Positions 7,410 through 16,480 are shown, counted from the first letter of the stretch. The stretch: DNA of 24,208 nt from Lutibacter sp. (GCF_021647475.1 NZ_JAKIUR010000041.1:1-24208), one strand, 5' to 3'. Numbers and translations are program-made. Notes: generated from the sequence alone by a model not told the origin.

Positions 7410-8363
7410 TTATTCGTTACCTATTTCAATGCTTTTATAGGCAGAAATTATTTGCTTTACCAATCGATGCCTAATTACATCTTTTTCATCTAAAAAAACA
7501 AAGGCAATTCCTTTTACTTCTTTTAAAGTTAAAACAGCTTCTTTAATTCCTGAAACTTGACGTTTTGGTAAATCTATTTGCCCAGGATCACCGGTAATAA
7601 TAAACTTTGCGTTTTTCCCCATTCGGGTTAAAAACATTTTCATTTGATTGTGTGTAGTATTCTGAGCTTCATCTAAAATTACAAAAGCATTATCTAAGGT
7701 TCTACCACGCATAAATGCCAAAGGTGCAATTTGTATAATTCCTTTTTCTAAGTAAGAATCAAGTCTTTCAAACGGAATCATATCACGCAAAGCATCGTAT
7801 AAAGGTTGCATATACGGATCTAATTTATCCTTTAAATCTCCAGGTAAAAACCCTAAATTTTCTCCAGATTCCACTGCAGGTCTTGTCAATACAATTTTTT
7901 TAACCTCTTTTTCTTTTAAGGCTTTTACGGCTAAAGCAACCGCAGTATATGTTTTTCCTGTTCCAGCGGGTCCAATGGCAAAAAGCATATCGTTTTTATC
8001 CATTTTTTCCACCATCTTTCGTTGGTTAGCTGTTAGAGCTTTAATGAGTTTACCATGAACTCCATGTACCAAAACATCATCTGCAAACTTTTTGGTTTTA
8101 TGTTCATTTCCGTTTGAAGTTAAAATCCGTTCAATGCTATTTTCATCTATTTTATTATACCTATTAAAATAAGCTATAATCATATTTAAGCGCTTTTCAA
8201 ACTCGTCTAAAATTTCTGGCTCGCCATAAACTTTAAGTTTGTTTCCTCTAGCAACTAATTTTAATTTCGAAAAGTATTTTTGAAGAATTTCAACATTTGA
8301 ATTGTGTGCACCAAATAAATCATTCGGATTAATTTCGGTTAGTTCTATAATTCTTTCGTTCAA
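7410..8363 (-). CDS. phoH: PhoH-like P-loop ATPase
   Basis: 317 residues. An N-terminal region of about 100 residues (the usual PhoH-like leader with a KH-like stretch) is followed by an ATPase domain. Walker A is GPAGTGKT at 131-138 and Walker B is AFVILDEAQN with DEAQ at 231-234. MRGRTLDNAF and GDPGQIDLP are typical of the family. PhoH proteins are linked to RNA metabolism and ribosome-associated functions, but the activity is not firmly established. First gene of a probable phoH-purC operon. A minus-strand TACATTTG box lies 70 bp upstream (8434-8441). Confidence 0.95.
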   Translation of the reverse strand: MNERIIELTEINPNDLFGAHNSNVEILQKYFSKLKLVARGNKLKVYGEPEILDEFEKRLNMIIAYFNRYNKIDENSIERILTSNGNEHKTKKFADDVLVHGVHGKLIKALTANQRKMVEKMDKNDMLFAIGPAGTGKTYTAVALAVKALKEKEVKKIVLTRPAVESGENLGFLPGDLKDKLDPYMQPLYDALRDMIPFERLDSYLEKGIIQIAPLAFMRGRTLDNAFVILDEAQNTTHNQMKMFLTRMGKNAKFIITGDPGQIDLPKRQVSGIKEAVLTLKEVKGIAFVFLDEKDVIRHRLVKQIISAYKSIEIGNE

Positions 8364-8420
8364 ATGAAAAAGTATTAAGTTTTATAAAAAAAATTGTATT
8401 CTTTTAATAGAATAATTGAT

Positions 8421-8428
8421 TAGATTTG
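8421..8428 (+). promoter_or_regulatory. Possible -7 box facing the SAM hydrolase gene
   Basis: TAGATTTG on the plus strand, with TTG (8394-8396) 24 bp upstream, slightly longer than usual spacing. If used, the transcript would run through the repeat at 8528-8707 before reaching the gene at 8732. It overlaps the phoH promoter region head to head. Confidence 0.3.
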
Positions 8429-8433
8429 CATAA

Positions 8434-8441
8434 CAAATGTA
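8434..8441 (-). promoter_or_regulatory. -7 box of the phoH-purC promoter
   Basis: TACATTTG on the minus strand, an exact TAnnTTTG match, 70 bp upstream of the phoH start. No matching -33 box at the usual distance. Confidence 0.4.
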
Positions 8442-8527
8442 CTAAATAACAAATCATCTTTTTTACTTGTTTATGAATAAGTTGTAAACATTTTATTAAT
8501 AATGTAAGATTATTTTTATTAAAAAAA

Positions 8528-8707
8528 CCCGTTGTACATTTTGATGAAATTTCGTCAATTCGAGTGAATTTTAGCCTTTTTAGGCTTAAAATTAGTATCG
8601 AGAATAGGTTTTTTAGTTAAAAAATAGATGTTCTCGATACAATTTTTTATCAAAAATTACTCAAACGGACGTAACAATAAGTTTAAAGAGTCAAAATGCA
8701 CAACGGA
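8528..8707. repeat. Compact 180-bp inverted-repeat element (MITE-like)
   Basis: Terminal inverted repeats of 17 bp (8528-8544 CCCGTTGTACATTTTGA and 8691-8707) agree at 15 positions. A flanking 9-bp TTAAAAAAA occurs on both sides (8519-8527 and 8708-8716), possibly a target duplication, although it is low in complexity. Inside are a stem at 8595-8604/8631-8640 (GTATCGAGAA/TTCTCGATAC) and a second small stem around TTTTAGCC/AGGCTTAAAA. There is no ORF. The left 130 bp match 23475-23606 and the right 45 bp match 23823-23869. It fills most of the 368-bp gap between phoH and the SAM hydrolase gene. Confidence 0.75.
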
Positions 8708-8731
8708 TTAAAAAAAGTAATGCTATAGTAA

Positions 8732-9562
8732 ATGTCAATAATCACCCTTACTACTGATTTTGGAACAAAAGACCATTTTGTTGGTGCCATAAAAGGTACC
8801 ATTTATAATGAATTGCCAAATGCCAGAATAGTTGACATTTCTCATGAGATATCACCTTTTAACATTACGGAAACTGCGTATATTTTAAAAAATGCTTATA
8901 AAAGTTTTCCTGAGGGAAGTATTCATATTATTGGTGTAGATTCGGAACTAAATGAAGAAAATAAACACATTGCTTTAAAATTAGATAACCACTACTTTAT
9001 TTGTCCGAATAATGGAGTAATTTCTTTGCTTGCTAATGAAATTAAACCTGAAAAAATTGTTGAAATTAATATTCACGATCGCATTGAAACAAGTTTTCCT
9101 GTACTAGATGTTTTTGTAAAAGTTGCTTGTCATATTGCACGTGGTGGAAAATTAGAAATTATTGGAAAAGTAATTTCTGAATATAAAAAGATGGTTGAAT
9201 TGCAACCAAAAATTTCGGACGATTTAATTACTTTAACAGGTAATATTATTTATATTGATAATTATGGAAATGCAATAAGTAATATTTCTAAAAAAGTATT
9301 TGAAGAAGTTCGTAAAGCACGAAATTTTGAAATTATGGCTAGCAAATATCACTTTACTGAAATTCAAAACAAATACAGCGATATCGTAGATTTTTCTTTA
9401 CCCTTTGATCAGCGACAAAAAGAAGGCAACAAATTGGCTATTTTTAATTCAGCAAATTATTTAGAAATTGCTATTTTTAGAAGCAATCTAAAAACGGTTG
9501 GCGGTGCTTCTACTCTACTTGGACTTAATTATCGCGATACTATAACCATAAAATTTAGCTAA
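8732..9562 (+). CDS. S-adenosyl-L-methionine hydrolase (SAM hydroxide adenosyltransferase, DUF62)
   Basis: 276 residues. The N-terminus TLTTDFGTKDHFVGAIKG with Asp9, and DISHEISPFN, mark the SAM hydrolase/fluorinase-chlorinase superfamily. The C-terminal barrel has the IYIDNYGNAISNI motif. Members without the halogenase insertion hydrolyse SAM to adenosine and methionine, so the hydroxide type is the likely assignment. The physiological role is unclear. The ABM-domain gene starts one base after its stop, so they are co-transcribed. The upstream region carries the MITE-like repeat, so the promoter may lie before it (8421-8428) or within the repeat's right edge. Confidence 0.9.
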   Translation: MSIITLTTDFGTKDHFVGAIKGTIYNELPNARIVDISHEISPFNITETAYILKNAYKSFPEGSIHIIGVDSELNEENKHIALKLDNHYFICPNNGVISLLANEIKPEKIVEINIHDRIETSFPVLDVFVKVACHIARGGKLEIIGKVISEYKKMVELQPKISDDLITLTGNIIYIDNYGNAISNISKKVFEEVRKARNFEIMASKYHFTEIQNKYSDIVDFSLPFDQRQKEGNKLAIFNSANYLEIAIFRSNLKTVGGASTLLGLNYRDTITIKFS

Positions 9563-9563
9563 A

Positions 9564-9860
9564 ATGTTGGTACGAATTGTAAAAATGAGTTTCGAGGCAT
9601 CGAAAATAGAATTGTTTCTTAAAAATTTTCATAAAAACAAGCAACATATCAGAAATTTTGAAGGTTGCAAATTGTTAGAGCTCAATCAGGATATTAATAA
9701 TCCTTCTATTTTTTTCACATACAGTTATTGGGAATCTGAAAAACACTTAAATAACTACAGAAATTCAGTTTTATTTAAAGAAGTTTGGAATAATACTAAA
9801 ATTTATTTCAATCAAAAACCAGAGGCTTGGAGTGTTTCTAAAATTGAAAGTTTACCCTAG
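9564..9860 (+). CDS. Antibiotic biosynthesis monooxygenase (ABM) domain protein
   Basis: 98 residues, one compact dimeric alpha/beta-barrel domain. MLVRIVKMSFEASKIELFLKNF at the start and FFTYSYWESEKHLNNYRNS..F in the middle are the usual ABM features. The family covers small monooxygenases, haem-degrading enzymes and uncharacterised oxidoreductases, so the substrate cannot be given. I chose ATG 9564 rather than the internal ATG at 9585 because the first strand (MLVRIVKM) belongs to the fold. It starts one base after the SAM hydrolase stop, which suggests translational coupling. Confidence 0.8.
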   Translation: MLVRIVKMSFEASKIELFLKNFHKNKQHIRNFEGCKLLELNQDINNPSIFFTYSYWESEKHLNNYRNSVLFKEVWNNTKIYFNQKPEAWSVSKIESLP

Positions 9861-9958
9861 TTTTTATTGAAGTAAATTATAAATTTGAACTGATAATATC
9901 AAAAAAAGCTAACTTTTTAACCCTACAAATTTTAATTTTAAAACTGTTAATAAATATC

Positions 9959-9990
9959 TTTTTTAAAACAACTTATTTAGAATATATTTG
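9959..9990 (+). promoter_or_regulatory. dnaN promoter
   Basis: TATATTTG (9983-9990), an exact TAnnTTTG match, 27 bp before the dnaN ATG. A T-run at 9959-9964 takes the -33 place with about 18 bp spacing; it is not a true TTG. Confidence 0.5.
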
Positions 9991-10017
9991 TACATCATTG
10001 TAATAAAATAATCGTAA

Positions 10018-11133
10018 ATGAAATTTATAGTATCAAGCAGTCAATTACTTAAACAACTTCAAGTTTTAGGTGGAGTTATTAACAACAGTAATACCTTACC
10101 TATTTTAGATAATTTTTTATTTGAACTTAATGAAAATGAATTAAAACTTTCCGCTTCAGATTTAGAAACCACTATGATTACTTCCATTGAAGTAGAGTCT
10201 AATTCCAGTGGTTCAGTAGCCATTTCTGCACGATTATTATTAGATACTTTAAAAACATTTCCTAATCAACCTTTAACTTTTAAAATGGAAGATAATCAGG
10301 TTGAAATAAGCTCAAGCCAAGGGAAATATGATATGGCTTATTTTGATGGAAGTGAATTTCCAAAAGCAGTTTCTATTGAATCTGCTAAAAGTACCGTAAT
10401 TCCAGGTGAAATTTTAGCAACTGCCATTTCAAAAACTATTTTTGCTGCTGGTAATGATGATTTACGTCCTGTAATGAGCGGTGTATTTTTCCAATTTAGT
10501 ACTGAAAGTTTAACTTTTGTAGCCACCGATGCTCATAAATTAGTAAAATATTCACGAACCGACGTAACAGCAAATGATACCGCTGAATTTATTATGCCAA
10601 AAAAACCTTTAAATTTATTGAAAGGAATTTTAGGCGGATCTGAAAGTGATGTAACCATTGAATATAACGATGCAAATGCAAAGTTTACTTTTGATAATGT
10701 AGTTTTAGTTTGTAGATTAATTGATGGAAAATATCCTAATTACGATGCTGTAATTCCAAAAGAAAATCCAAATAAACTAACCGTTGACCGAAGCAGTTTT
10801 TTAAATTCAGTTAAACGTGTTTCTATATTTTCAAATAAAACCACACACCAAATTCGTTTAAAAATGGCTGGGACTGAATTAAATATTTCAGCTGAAGATA
10901 AAGATTATGCAAACAAAGCAGAAGAACGTTTAGTTTGCGAATATATTGGTGACGATTTACAAATTGGTTTTAATTCACGTTTTTTAACTGAAATGTTAAG
11001 CAATTTAAACTCAACTGATATTGTAATTGAAATGTCATTACCAAACCGTGCAGGTATTTTAACACCACTTGATAGCGTTGATGAAGGTGAATTTATTACT
11101 ATGCTTGTGATGCCGGTAATGTTAAATCACTAA
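10018..11133 (+). CDS. dnaN: DNA polymerase III beta subunit (sliding clamp)
   Basis: 371 residues, the usual length. Three repeated clamp domains are visible, starting MKFIVSSSQLLKQLQVLGGVI, with LPILDNFLFEL, LRPVMSGVFFQF, FVATDAHKLV and a C-terminus close to VMPVML (the family usually ends MPMRL). It forms the ring that holds the replicative polymerase on DNA. It stands alone rather than next to dnaA, as is common in Bacteroidota. It has its own promoter (9983-9990) and terminator (11156-11182), so it is probably a single-gene unit. Confidence 0.97.
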   Translation: MKFIVSSSQLLKQLQVLGGVINNSNTLPILDNFLFELNENELKLSASDLETTMITSIEVESNSSGSVAISARLLLDTLKTFPNQPLTFKMEDNQVEISSSQGKYDMAYFDGSEFPKAVSIESAKSTVIPGEILATAISKTIFAAGNDDLRPVMSGVFFQFSTESLTFVATDAHKLVKYSRTDVTANDTAEFIMPKKPLNLLKGILGGSESDVTIEYNDANAKFTFDNVVLVCRLIDGKYPNYDAVIPKENPNKLTVDRSSFLNSVKRVSIFSNKTTHQIRLKMAGTELNISAEDKDYANKAEERLVCEYIGDDLQIGFNSRFLTEMLSNLNSTDIVIEMSLPNRAGILTPLDSVDEGEFITMLVMPVMLNH

Positions 11134-11155
11134 AAAAACACCTTTTATAAAATTT

Positions 11156-11182
11156 AAAAATCCGCTTTTGGCGGATTTTTTT
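11156..11182 (+). terminator. dnaN intrinsic terminator
   Basis: 10-bp stem AAAAATCCGC (11156-11165) with 11171-11180, loop TTTTG, and a run of seven T at 11176-11182. It lies 23 bp after the dnaN stop and 24 bp before the next start. Confidence 0.9.
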
Positions 11183-11206
11183 GTATCATTGTTTTAAAAT
11201 GAATTT

Positions 11207-11800
11207 ATGAATTTTTTAGCACATATCTATCTTTCCAATAATATTGAAAACATTTTAATAGGAAATTATATTGCTGATGCTATAAAAGGAAATAAATATT
11301 TAAATTATCCTCTAGAAATTCAACAAGGAATTATATTGCACAGAGCTATTGATTATTTTACTGATAATCATTCTATTACAAAAAAAAGTAAACGAAGACT
11401 TCACGCTCAATATGGACATTACAAAGGCGTAATCATCGATATTTTTTACGATCATTTTTTAGCCAAAAACTGGAATAATTACTCAACAATTCCCTTAGAA
11501 AAATACGTTGATAACGTATATTCTGTTTTAGAAAAAAATAGAACTATTTTACCTGAAAAGATTCAAAAAATACTAACCTCTATGATTAAATATAACTGGT
11601 TAGTCAATTATGCTTCACTTGAAGGAATAGAACAGGTTTTAATTGGAATGAATAATAAATCAAAAGGAATTTCAAAAATGAATCTAGCTATTGAAGATTT
11701 AAAAATAAATTATACTAAATTTGAAAATGATTTTCTTCCATTTTTTAAGGAATTAATCGAATTTTCAAATACTAAAACTACAATTTTACAAGCTTTATGA
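11207..11800 (+). CDS. Acyl-carrier-protein phosphodiesterase-like protein (AcpH/DUF479)
   Basis: 197 residues, mostly helical. MNFLAHIYLSN, GNYIADAIKGN, GIILHRAIDYFTDNH and GVIIDIFYDHFLAKNW are the conserved His/Asp motifs of the AcpH family, related to HD-type metal hydrolases. In E. coli AcpH removes 4'-phosphopantetheine from acyl carrier protein. Bacteroidota members are named by homology only. The last codons overlap ggt by ATGA (ATG at 11797 inside the stop), so translation of ggt is probably coupled to this gene. It starts 24 bp after the dnaN terminator. Confidence 0.88.
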   Translation: MNFLAHIYLSNNIENILIGNYIADAIKGNKYLNYPLEIQQGIILHRAIDYFTDNHSITKKSKRRLHAQYGHYKGVIIDIFYDHFLAKNWNNYSTIPLEKYVDNVYSVLEKNRTILPEKIQKILTSMIKYNWLVNYASLEGIEQVLIGMNNKSKGISKMNLAIEDLKINYTKFENDFLPFFKELIEFSNTKTTILQAL

Positions 11801-13500
11801 AAAAAATAATTTTAATTTTCTTAGTTACTACACTATTTATTCAATGCAATAAGCAATCACAAACTTCAAATAACAATTCAAAAACTACAGGTTTTATAGC
11901 AGACAGTGCAATGGTTGTATGTGCTCGTTTAGAAGCAGCCAAAATTGGAACAGCAATTATGAAAAAAGGCGGTAATGCATTTGATGCAATGATTGCTACA
12001 CATTATGCTTTAGCAGTTGCTTATCCGTTTGCAGGTAATATTGGCGGTGGCGGATTTATGGTTTATAGAACTAATAAAGGAAAAACTGGTGCATTAGATT
12101 TTAGAGAAAAAGCTCCGCTAGCTGCATCAAAAAACATGTACTTAGATAAAAATGGGAACATTATTAAAGGTAAGAGTACTTTAGGTCCTGTTGCAATTGG
12201 AATTCCTGGAAGTGTAGCAGGAATGTTTAAAGTATATAAAAAATTTGGTTCAATGCCATTTTCTGAATTAATTCAACCTGCTATAGATTTGGCTAAGAAA
12301 GGAGTTGTGGTTACTAAAAAACAAGCAAAAAATATTGCAAAATATAGACATTTATTTTCTGAAGTTAATCCAAAAACTGTTTTTTTAGATGCCAATTGGA
12401 AAGAAGGCGATACCATAAAATACCCAAAATTAGCACAAACTTTAGAACGAATAAGAGATAACGGTAGAGATGGTTTCTACAAAGGAAAAACTGCCGATTT
12501 AATAGTTAATTATGTCAAAAAATTAGGAGGAATTATTACTCATAAAGATTTAGAAAACTATCAATCTATTTGGCGAAAACCAATTGAATTCACCTATAAA
12601 AACTTAAAAATTGTTTCAATGTCTCCACCATCAAGTGGCGGAATTTGTGATGCTCAAATTTTTAAAGCAATAGAGCCTTATAATGTTGCTAAATTTGGTC
12701 ATAATTCTGAAAAATACATTCAACTACTAACAGAAGCCGAGCGAAGAGCATTTGCTGACCGTTCTTATTTTTTAGGTGATCCAGACTTTGTTAAAATTCC
12801 TGTTGATACTTTAATTTCAACTAAATATATTCGAAAAAGAATGGCTAATTTTTCGTGGAAAAAAGCAACTCCTTCATCAGAAGTTAAACATGGAAATATC
12901 GTTGGTTTTGAAAGCGATGAAACTACACATTATTCTATTATTGATAAATTTGGAAATGCAGTTTCTGTAACTACAACATTAAACGGAGCTTATGGTTCTA
13001 AAGTTTTAGTTCCTGAGGGTGGATTTTTATTAAATAATGAAATGGATGATTTTAGCTCAAAACCCGGAACTCCAAATATGTTTGGTTTAATTGGTGCTAA
13101 AGCAAACGCTATTCAGCCTGAAAAACGCATGTTAAGTTCTATGACACCAACCATTGTTGAAAACAACAAAAAACTTTATATGGTTGTTGGTGCTCCAGGA
13201 GGTTCAACCATTATAACTTCTGTTTTACAAACCATTTTAAATGTGTACGAATTTAATTTTTCTATGCAAGAAGCAGTTGATGCACCACGCTTTCACCATC
13301 AGTGGTTACCCGATGTAATTACCTTTGAACCTAAAGGTTTTGATAATTCTTTATTTGAAAAACTAGAAAAAAAAGGATATCACATAAATCAAAAAAACTC
13401 TAGAATACTTGGTAAAGTTGATGCCATTTTAGTATTGCCAAATGGTAAATTAGAAGGTGGTGCAGATTATAGAGGAGATGATAAAGCTTTTGGATTCTAA
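11797..13500 (+). CDS. ggt: Gamma-glutamyltranspeptidase, lipoprotein
   Basis: 567 residues. A lipoprotein-type signal peptide has Cys17 (LFIQC, a slightly loose lipobox). Residues about 30-375 form the large subunit (GGNAFDAMIATHYALAVAYP, GGGGFMVY, LDFREKAP). The self-cleavage site precedes Thr376 in DETTHYS, where Thr376 is the expected N-terminal nucleophile of the small subunit. Further family motifs are LLNNEMDDF, KRMLSSMTPT and GAPGGSTI. The enzyme moves or hydrolyses the gamma-glutamyl group of glutathione and related peptides, here probably in the periplasm on a membrane anchor. ATGA overlap with the AcpH-like gene. The AI-2E permease gene begins 15 bp after its stop. No missing catalytic residue seen. 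Confidence 0.96.
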   Translation: MKKIILIFLVTTLFIQCNKQSQTSNNNSKTTGFIADSAMVVCARLEAAKIGTAIMKKGGNAFDAMIATHYALAVAYPFAGNIGGGGFMVYRTNKGKTGALDFREKAPLAASKNMYLDKNGNIIKGKSTLGPVAIGIPGSVAGMFKVYKKFGSMPFSELIQPAIDLAKKGVVVTKKQAKNIAKYRHLFSEVNPKTVFLDANWKEGDTIKYPKLAQTLERIRDNGRDGFYKGKTADLIVNYVKKLGGIITHKDLENYQSIWRKPIEFTYKNLKIVSMSPPSSGGICDAQIFKAIEPYNVAKFGHNSEKYIQLLTEAERRAFADRSYFLGDPDFVKIPVDTLISTKYIRKRMANFSWKKATPSSEVKHGNIVGFESDETTHYSIIDKFGNAVSVTTTLNGAYGSKVLVPEGGFLLNNEMDDFSSKPGTPNMFGLIGAKANAIQPEKRMLSSMTPTIVENNKKLYMVVGAPGGSTIITSVLQTILNVYEFNFSMQEAVDAPRFHHQWLPDVITFEPKGFDNSLFEKLEKKGYHINQKNSRILGKVDAILVLPNGKLEGGADYRGDDKAFGF

Positions 13501-13515
13501 TATAAAAAAAAATTA

Positions 13516-14598
13516 ATGACATCAAATACCATTACACAAGGAATTTTAAAAGCAATTGCCATTATAATTGGAGTACTGCTCTTTTTATTCTTTTTATATA
13601 AAGTACAAATAATAATAGTTTACATTGCTATTTCTGCAGTATTGTCTTTAATTGCCAGACCCATTATCCAATTTTTAAAGCATCGTCTTAAATTTCCTAA
13701 TACACTATCGGTTATTACCACAATGCTTCTTTTTATAGCAATTTTAATAGGCTTAATTAGCTTGTTTATTCCTTTAATTATTAAGCAAAGTGAAAATTTA
13801 TCATTATTAAATATTGATCAGCTTCAAACTAATGTTCAAAATTTATTTAATCAAATAAATAACTATTTTTTACTACATAATATTGATATTTTAAATGAAT
13901 TAAAACAAGCTGATTTATTTAAAAATATAACTGCCATTCCTAATTTTTTGAATGCTCTTATTGGTATGGTTGGTAGCATAAGTATCGGCTTATTTTCTGT
14001 GATTTTTATCACGTTCTTTTTAATGAAAGACACCCATTTATTAGAAAATGCTATTTATGTTTTGGTAAATGATAAAAGTGTAACCAAAACAAAAAAATCA
14101 ATTGCAGCTATTAAAAATTTATTATCACGTTACTTTATTGGCTTAGTATTACAAATAGGTGTTTTATTTATAATTTATATGTCCGTATTACTCATTTTTG
14201 GGATAGAGAATGCCATTGTAATTGCTTTCTTGTGTGCTTTGCTAAATTTAATTCCGTATGTTGGACCACTAATTGGTGGTTTTATTATGATGATTTTAAC
14301 GATGAGTAGTAATTTAGGACAAGACTTCCAAACTGTAATTTTACCAACTACTATTTATGTAATGATTGGTTATTTAATTGCACAATTAATAGATAACTTC
14401 TTAAGTCAACCTCTCATATTTTCAAAAAGTGTAAAATCGCATCCTTTAGAAATATTTTTGGTAATTATAATTGGCGGTATTTTATTTGGAATAATTGGCA
14501 TGATTATAGCCGTACCAACTTACACTGTAATAAAAGTAATTTTAAAAGCTTTTTTAGCAGATAACAAAATAGTAAAATCATTGACCAAAAATTTATAG
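13516..14598 (+). CDS. AI-2E family transporter (PerM/YdiK-like)
   Basis: 360 residues with about eight hydrophobic segments: two near the N-terminus (about 10-45), one at 63-90, then a soluble stretch of about 60 residues, and the rest in the C-terminal half. FLCALLNLIPYVGPLIGG and the late segment HPLEIFLVIIIGGILFGIIGMIIAVP are signatures of the AI-2E/PerM family. Members are suggested to export signals or to act as ion antiporters; the substrate here is unknown. It follows ggt by 15 bp and precedes the ORF6N gene by 12 bp. Confidence 0.92.
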   Translation: MTSNTITQGILKAIAIIIGVLLFLFFLYKVQIIIVYIAISAVLSLIARPIIQFLKHRLKFPNTLSVITTMLLFIAILIGLISLFIPLIIKQSENLSLLNIDQLQTNVQNLFNQINNYFLLHNIDILNELKQADLFKNITAIPNFLNALIGMVGSISIGLFSVIFITFFLMKDTHLLENAIYVLVNDKSVTKTKKSIAAIKNLLSRYFIGLVLQIGVLFIIYMSVLLIFGIENAIVIAFLCALLNLIPYVGPLIGGFIMMILTMSSNLGQDFQTVILPTTIYVMIGYLIAQLIDNFLSQPLIFSKSVKSHPLEIFLVIIIGGILFGIIGMIIAVPTYTVIKVILKAFLADNKIVKSLTKNL

Positions 14599-14610
14599 AA
14601 ATAACTGACT

Positions 14611-15126
14611 ATGAATAAAGAGATTGCAATTCCAAATGAAATAATTTCAAATAAAATATATTTAATAAGAGGTCAAAAGGTAATGATTGATAAAGATTTA
14701 GCATTACTTTACGGTGTTGAAACAAAAAGATTAAAAGAACAAGTTAGACGAAATATTAATCGTTTTCCAAAATCCTTTATGTTTGAACTCACTTCAGAAG
14801 AATATGTTTCTTTAAGGTCGCAATTTGCGTCCTTAAAACAAGGAACACATTCTAAATATCCTCCTTTTGTATTTACTGAACACGGAATATTAATGCTTTC
14901 CAGTGTTTTAAATAGTGATAATGCAATTAAAATGAGTTTACAAATAATAGATACTTTTGTACAACTAAGAAAATTAGCGACTAATTATGAAGAACTTTTG
15001 AATAAAATTCAGCAAATTGAATCTCAATATAACAACCAATTTAGCGAGATTTATGAAGTGCTTCAAAAGTTACTTGAAAAACCTAAAGAAACACCAAGAA
15101 AAAAAATAGGCTATAAAAAAGACTAA
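14611..15126 (+). CDS. ORF6N domain DNA-binding protein
   Basis: 171 residues. The ORF6N domain, about residues 8-95, includes IYLIRGQKVMIDKDLALLYGV, RLKEQVRRNINRFPKSFMFEL and FVFTEHGILMLSSVLNS. A short coiled coil follows (EELLNKIQQIESQYNNQF) and a basic tail. The domain comes from phage and large-virus regulators and is widespread as a single-gene insert in Bacteroidota chromosomes. The DNA target is unknown. There are no phage genes nearby. It sits 12 bp after the permease gene, so it is probably read from the same transcript. Its presence inside a housekeeping row suggests lateral arrival (inference). Confidence 0.85.
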   Translation: MNKEIAIPNEIISNKIYLIRGQKVMIDKDLALLYGVETKRLKEQVRRNINRFPKSFMFELTSEEYVSLRSQFASLKQGTHSKYPPFVFTEHGILMLSSVLNSDNAIKMSLQIIDTFVQLRKLATNYEELLNKIQQIESQYNNQFSEIYEVLQKLLEKPKETPRKKIGYKKD

Positions 15127-15243
15127 TTTTAGAATCTTATAAAACTTATATTGCATTTTATTTAAACGTAAATTGAAAACGGATACCACCTACCAGAAAC
15201 TGGAGAACTATTATAAAACCTGTTGAATTAAGTAATTTATAAT

Positions 15244-16419
15244 TTGAACACTACTATCTTAAATAAAGAAGTCCAAGATTTTATCAATGCCAATTTAAAA
15301 TCAAACATTACCAAACTGATTTTAAAAGGAAGTCCATTTGTAGAAATTAGGATGCACGAATTGGCAGCACAAATTGAAGCAAAAAAAAAATGCGAACATA
15401 AACTTCCTACTTGGTTTAAAACTGAAAACATTTACTATCCAACTAAGCTAAATATTGAACAAACTTCCTCTGAAATTACCGCAAAATATAAAGCCGACTT
15501 GGTATCTGGAAACTCTTTAATCGATATTACTGGCGGATTTGGAGTGGATACTTACTATTTTTCACAAAAAGTTAAAAAGATAACACATTGTGAAATAAAT
15601 AAAGAATTGTCAGTGATAGTTTCTCATAATTTAAAACAATTAAATATTGAAAATATAAAAACTGTTGATAGTGATGGAATTGAAGTTTTAAAAAATAATA
15701 GCACAAAATACGATTGGATTTATGCCGATCCTTCACGAAGAAATGACTTAAAAGGTAAAGTGTTTTTGCTAGAAGATTGCTTGCCAAATATCCCTGAAAA
15801 TATAGATCTATTATTCCAAAAATCTAAAAATATTTTACTGAAAATATCTCCTATTTTAGACATTACAAGTGCAATAAATGAATTAAAATTTGTAAAAGAA
15901 ATCCATATAGTTGCTATTGAAAATGAAGTAAAAGAATTGTTGTTTATTTTAGAGAGGAATTACAATCAAACAATTGACATTAATACAATTAACTTCGATA
16001 AAAAAGAAATTCAAACTTTTAAATTTACAACAAAACAAAAAGTTTTTGCTACTTTTTCTAAACCAAAAAAATACCTATACGAACCCAATGTAGCCATTTT
16101 AAAATCGGGTGGATTTAATCAAGTTTCATCCATCCTAAGAATTGACAAATTACGCCAACATTCTCATTTATATACTTCAGAAAAATTAGTAAAATTCCCA
16201 GGGAGAAGATTTGAAATAAAACATAAAATTCCATATAATACAAAACAATTAAAAAAATTAATCCCTTCAAAAAAAGCAAATATTACCACTCGGAACTTCC
16301 CTGAAACAGTTGCACAAATCAGAAAAAAAACAAAATTAAAAGAAGGCGGAAATCAATATCTTTTTTTTACAACAGACTTATACAACAAGCATATTGTATT
16401 AATTTGTGAAAAGGTTTAA
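15244..16419 (+). CDS. Class I SAM-dependent methyltransferase, PG_1098/THUMP-like family
   Basis: 391 residues. SAM-binding motif LIDITGGFGVDTYYFS near residue 90, then HCEINKELSVIVSHN and WIYADPSRRND, whose DPSRR is a hallmark of the Bacteroidota PG_1098-type family. The C-terminal part (about 300-391) corresponds to the THUMP-like region. It is probably an RNA methyltransferase, but the substrate is not established. The start is a TTG at 15244 (NTTILNKEVQDFINANL follows). An in-frame stop lies 15 bp upstream, and the first in-frame ATG would be at residue 37, inside a conserved-looking part. The gap before it (15127-15243) holds no clear promoter. Confidence 0.88.
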   Translation: MNTTILNKEVQDFINANLKSNITKLILKGSPFVEIRMHELAAQIEAKKKCEHKLPTWFKTENIYYPTKLNIEQTSSEITAKYKADLVSGNSLIDITGGFGVDTYYFSQKVKKITHCEINKELSVIVSHNLKQLNIENIKTVDSDGIEVLKNNSTKYDWIYADPSRRNDLKGKVFLLEDCLPNIPENIDLLFQKSKNILLKISPILDITSAINELKFVKEIHIVAIENEVKELLFILERNYNQTIDINTINFDKKEIQTFKFTTKQKVFATFSKPKKYLYEPNVAILKSGGFNQVSSILRIDKLRQHSHLYTSEKLVKFPGRRFEIKHKIPYNTKQLKKLIPSKKANITTRNFPETVAQIRKKTKLKEGGNQYLFFTTDLYNKHIVLICEKV

Positions 16420-16480
16420 AAACGTTAACAAAATTCTTCACTAAATTTTAGTATTTTTAGCCAAACATATCTGGTTCAAA

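Noticed and set aside
8528..8707. Termini GTTGTAC..GCACAAC suggested an integron attC site
   Set aside because: The canonical core sites GTTRRRY and RYYYAAC are not met, and no integron integrase or cassette array is present.
14611..15126. ORF6N gene as a sign of a prophage
   Set aside because: No other phage genes, integrase or attachment sites nearby; single ORF6N genes are common in Bacteroidota.
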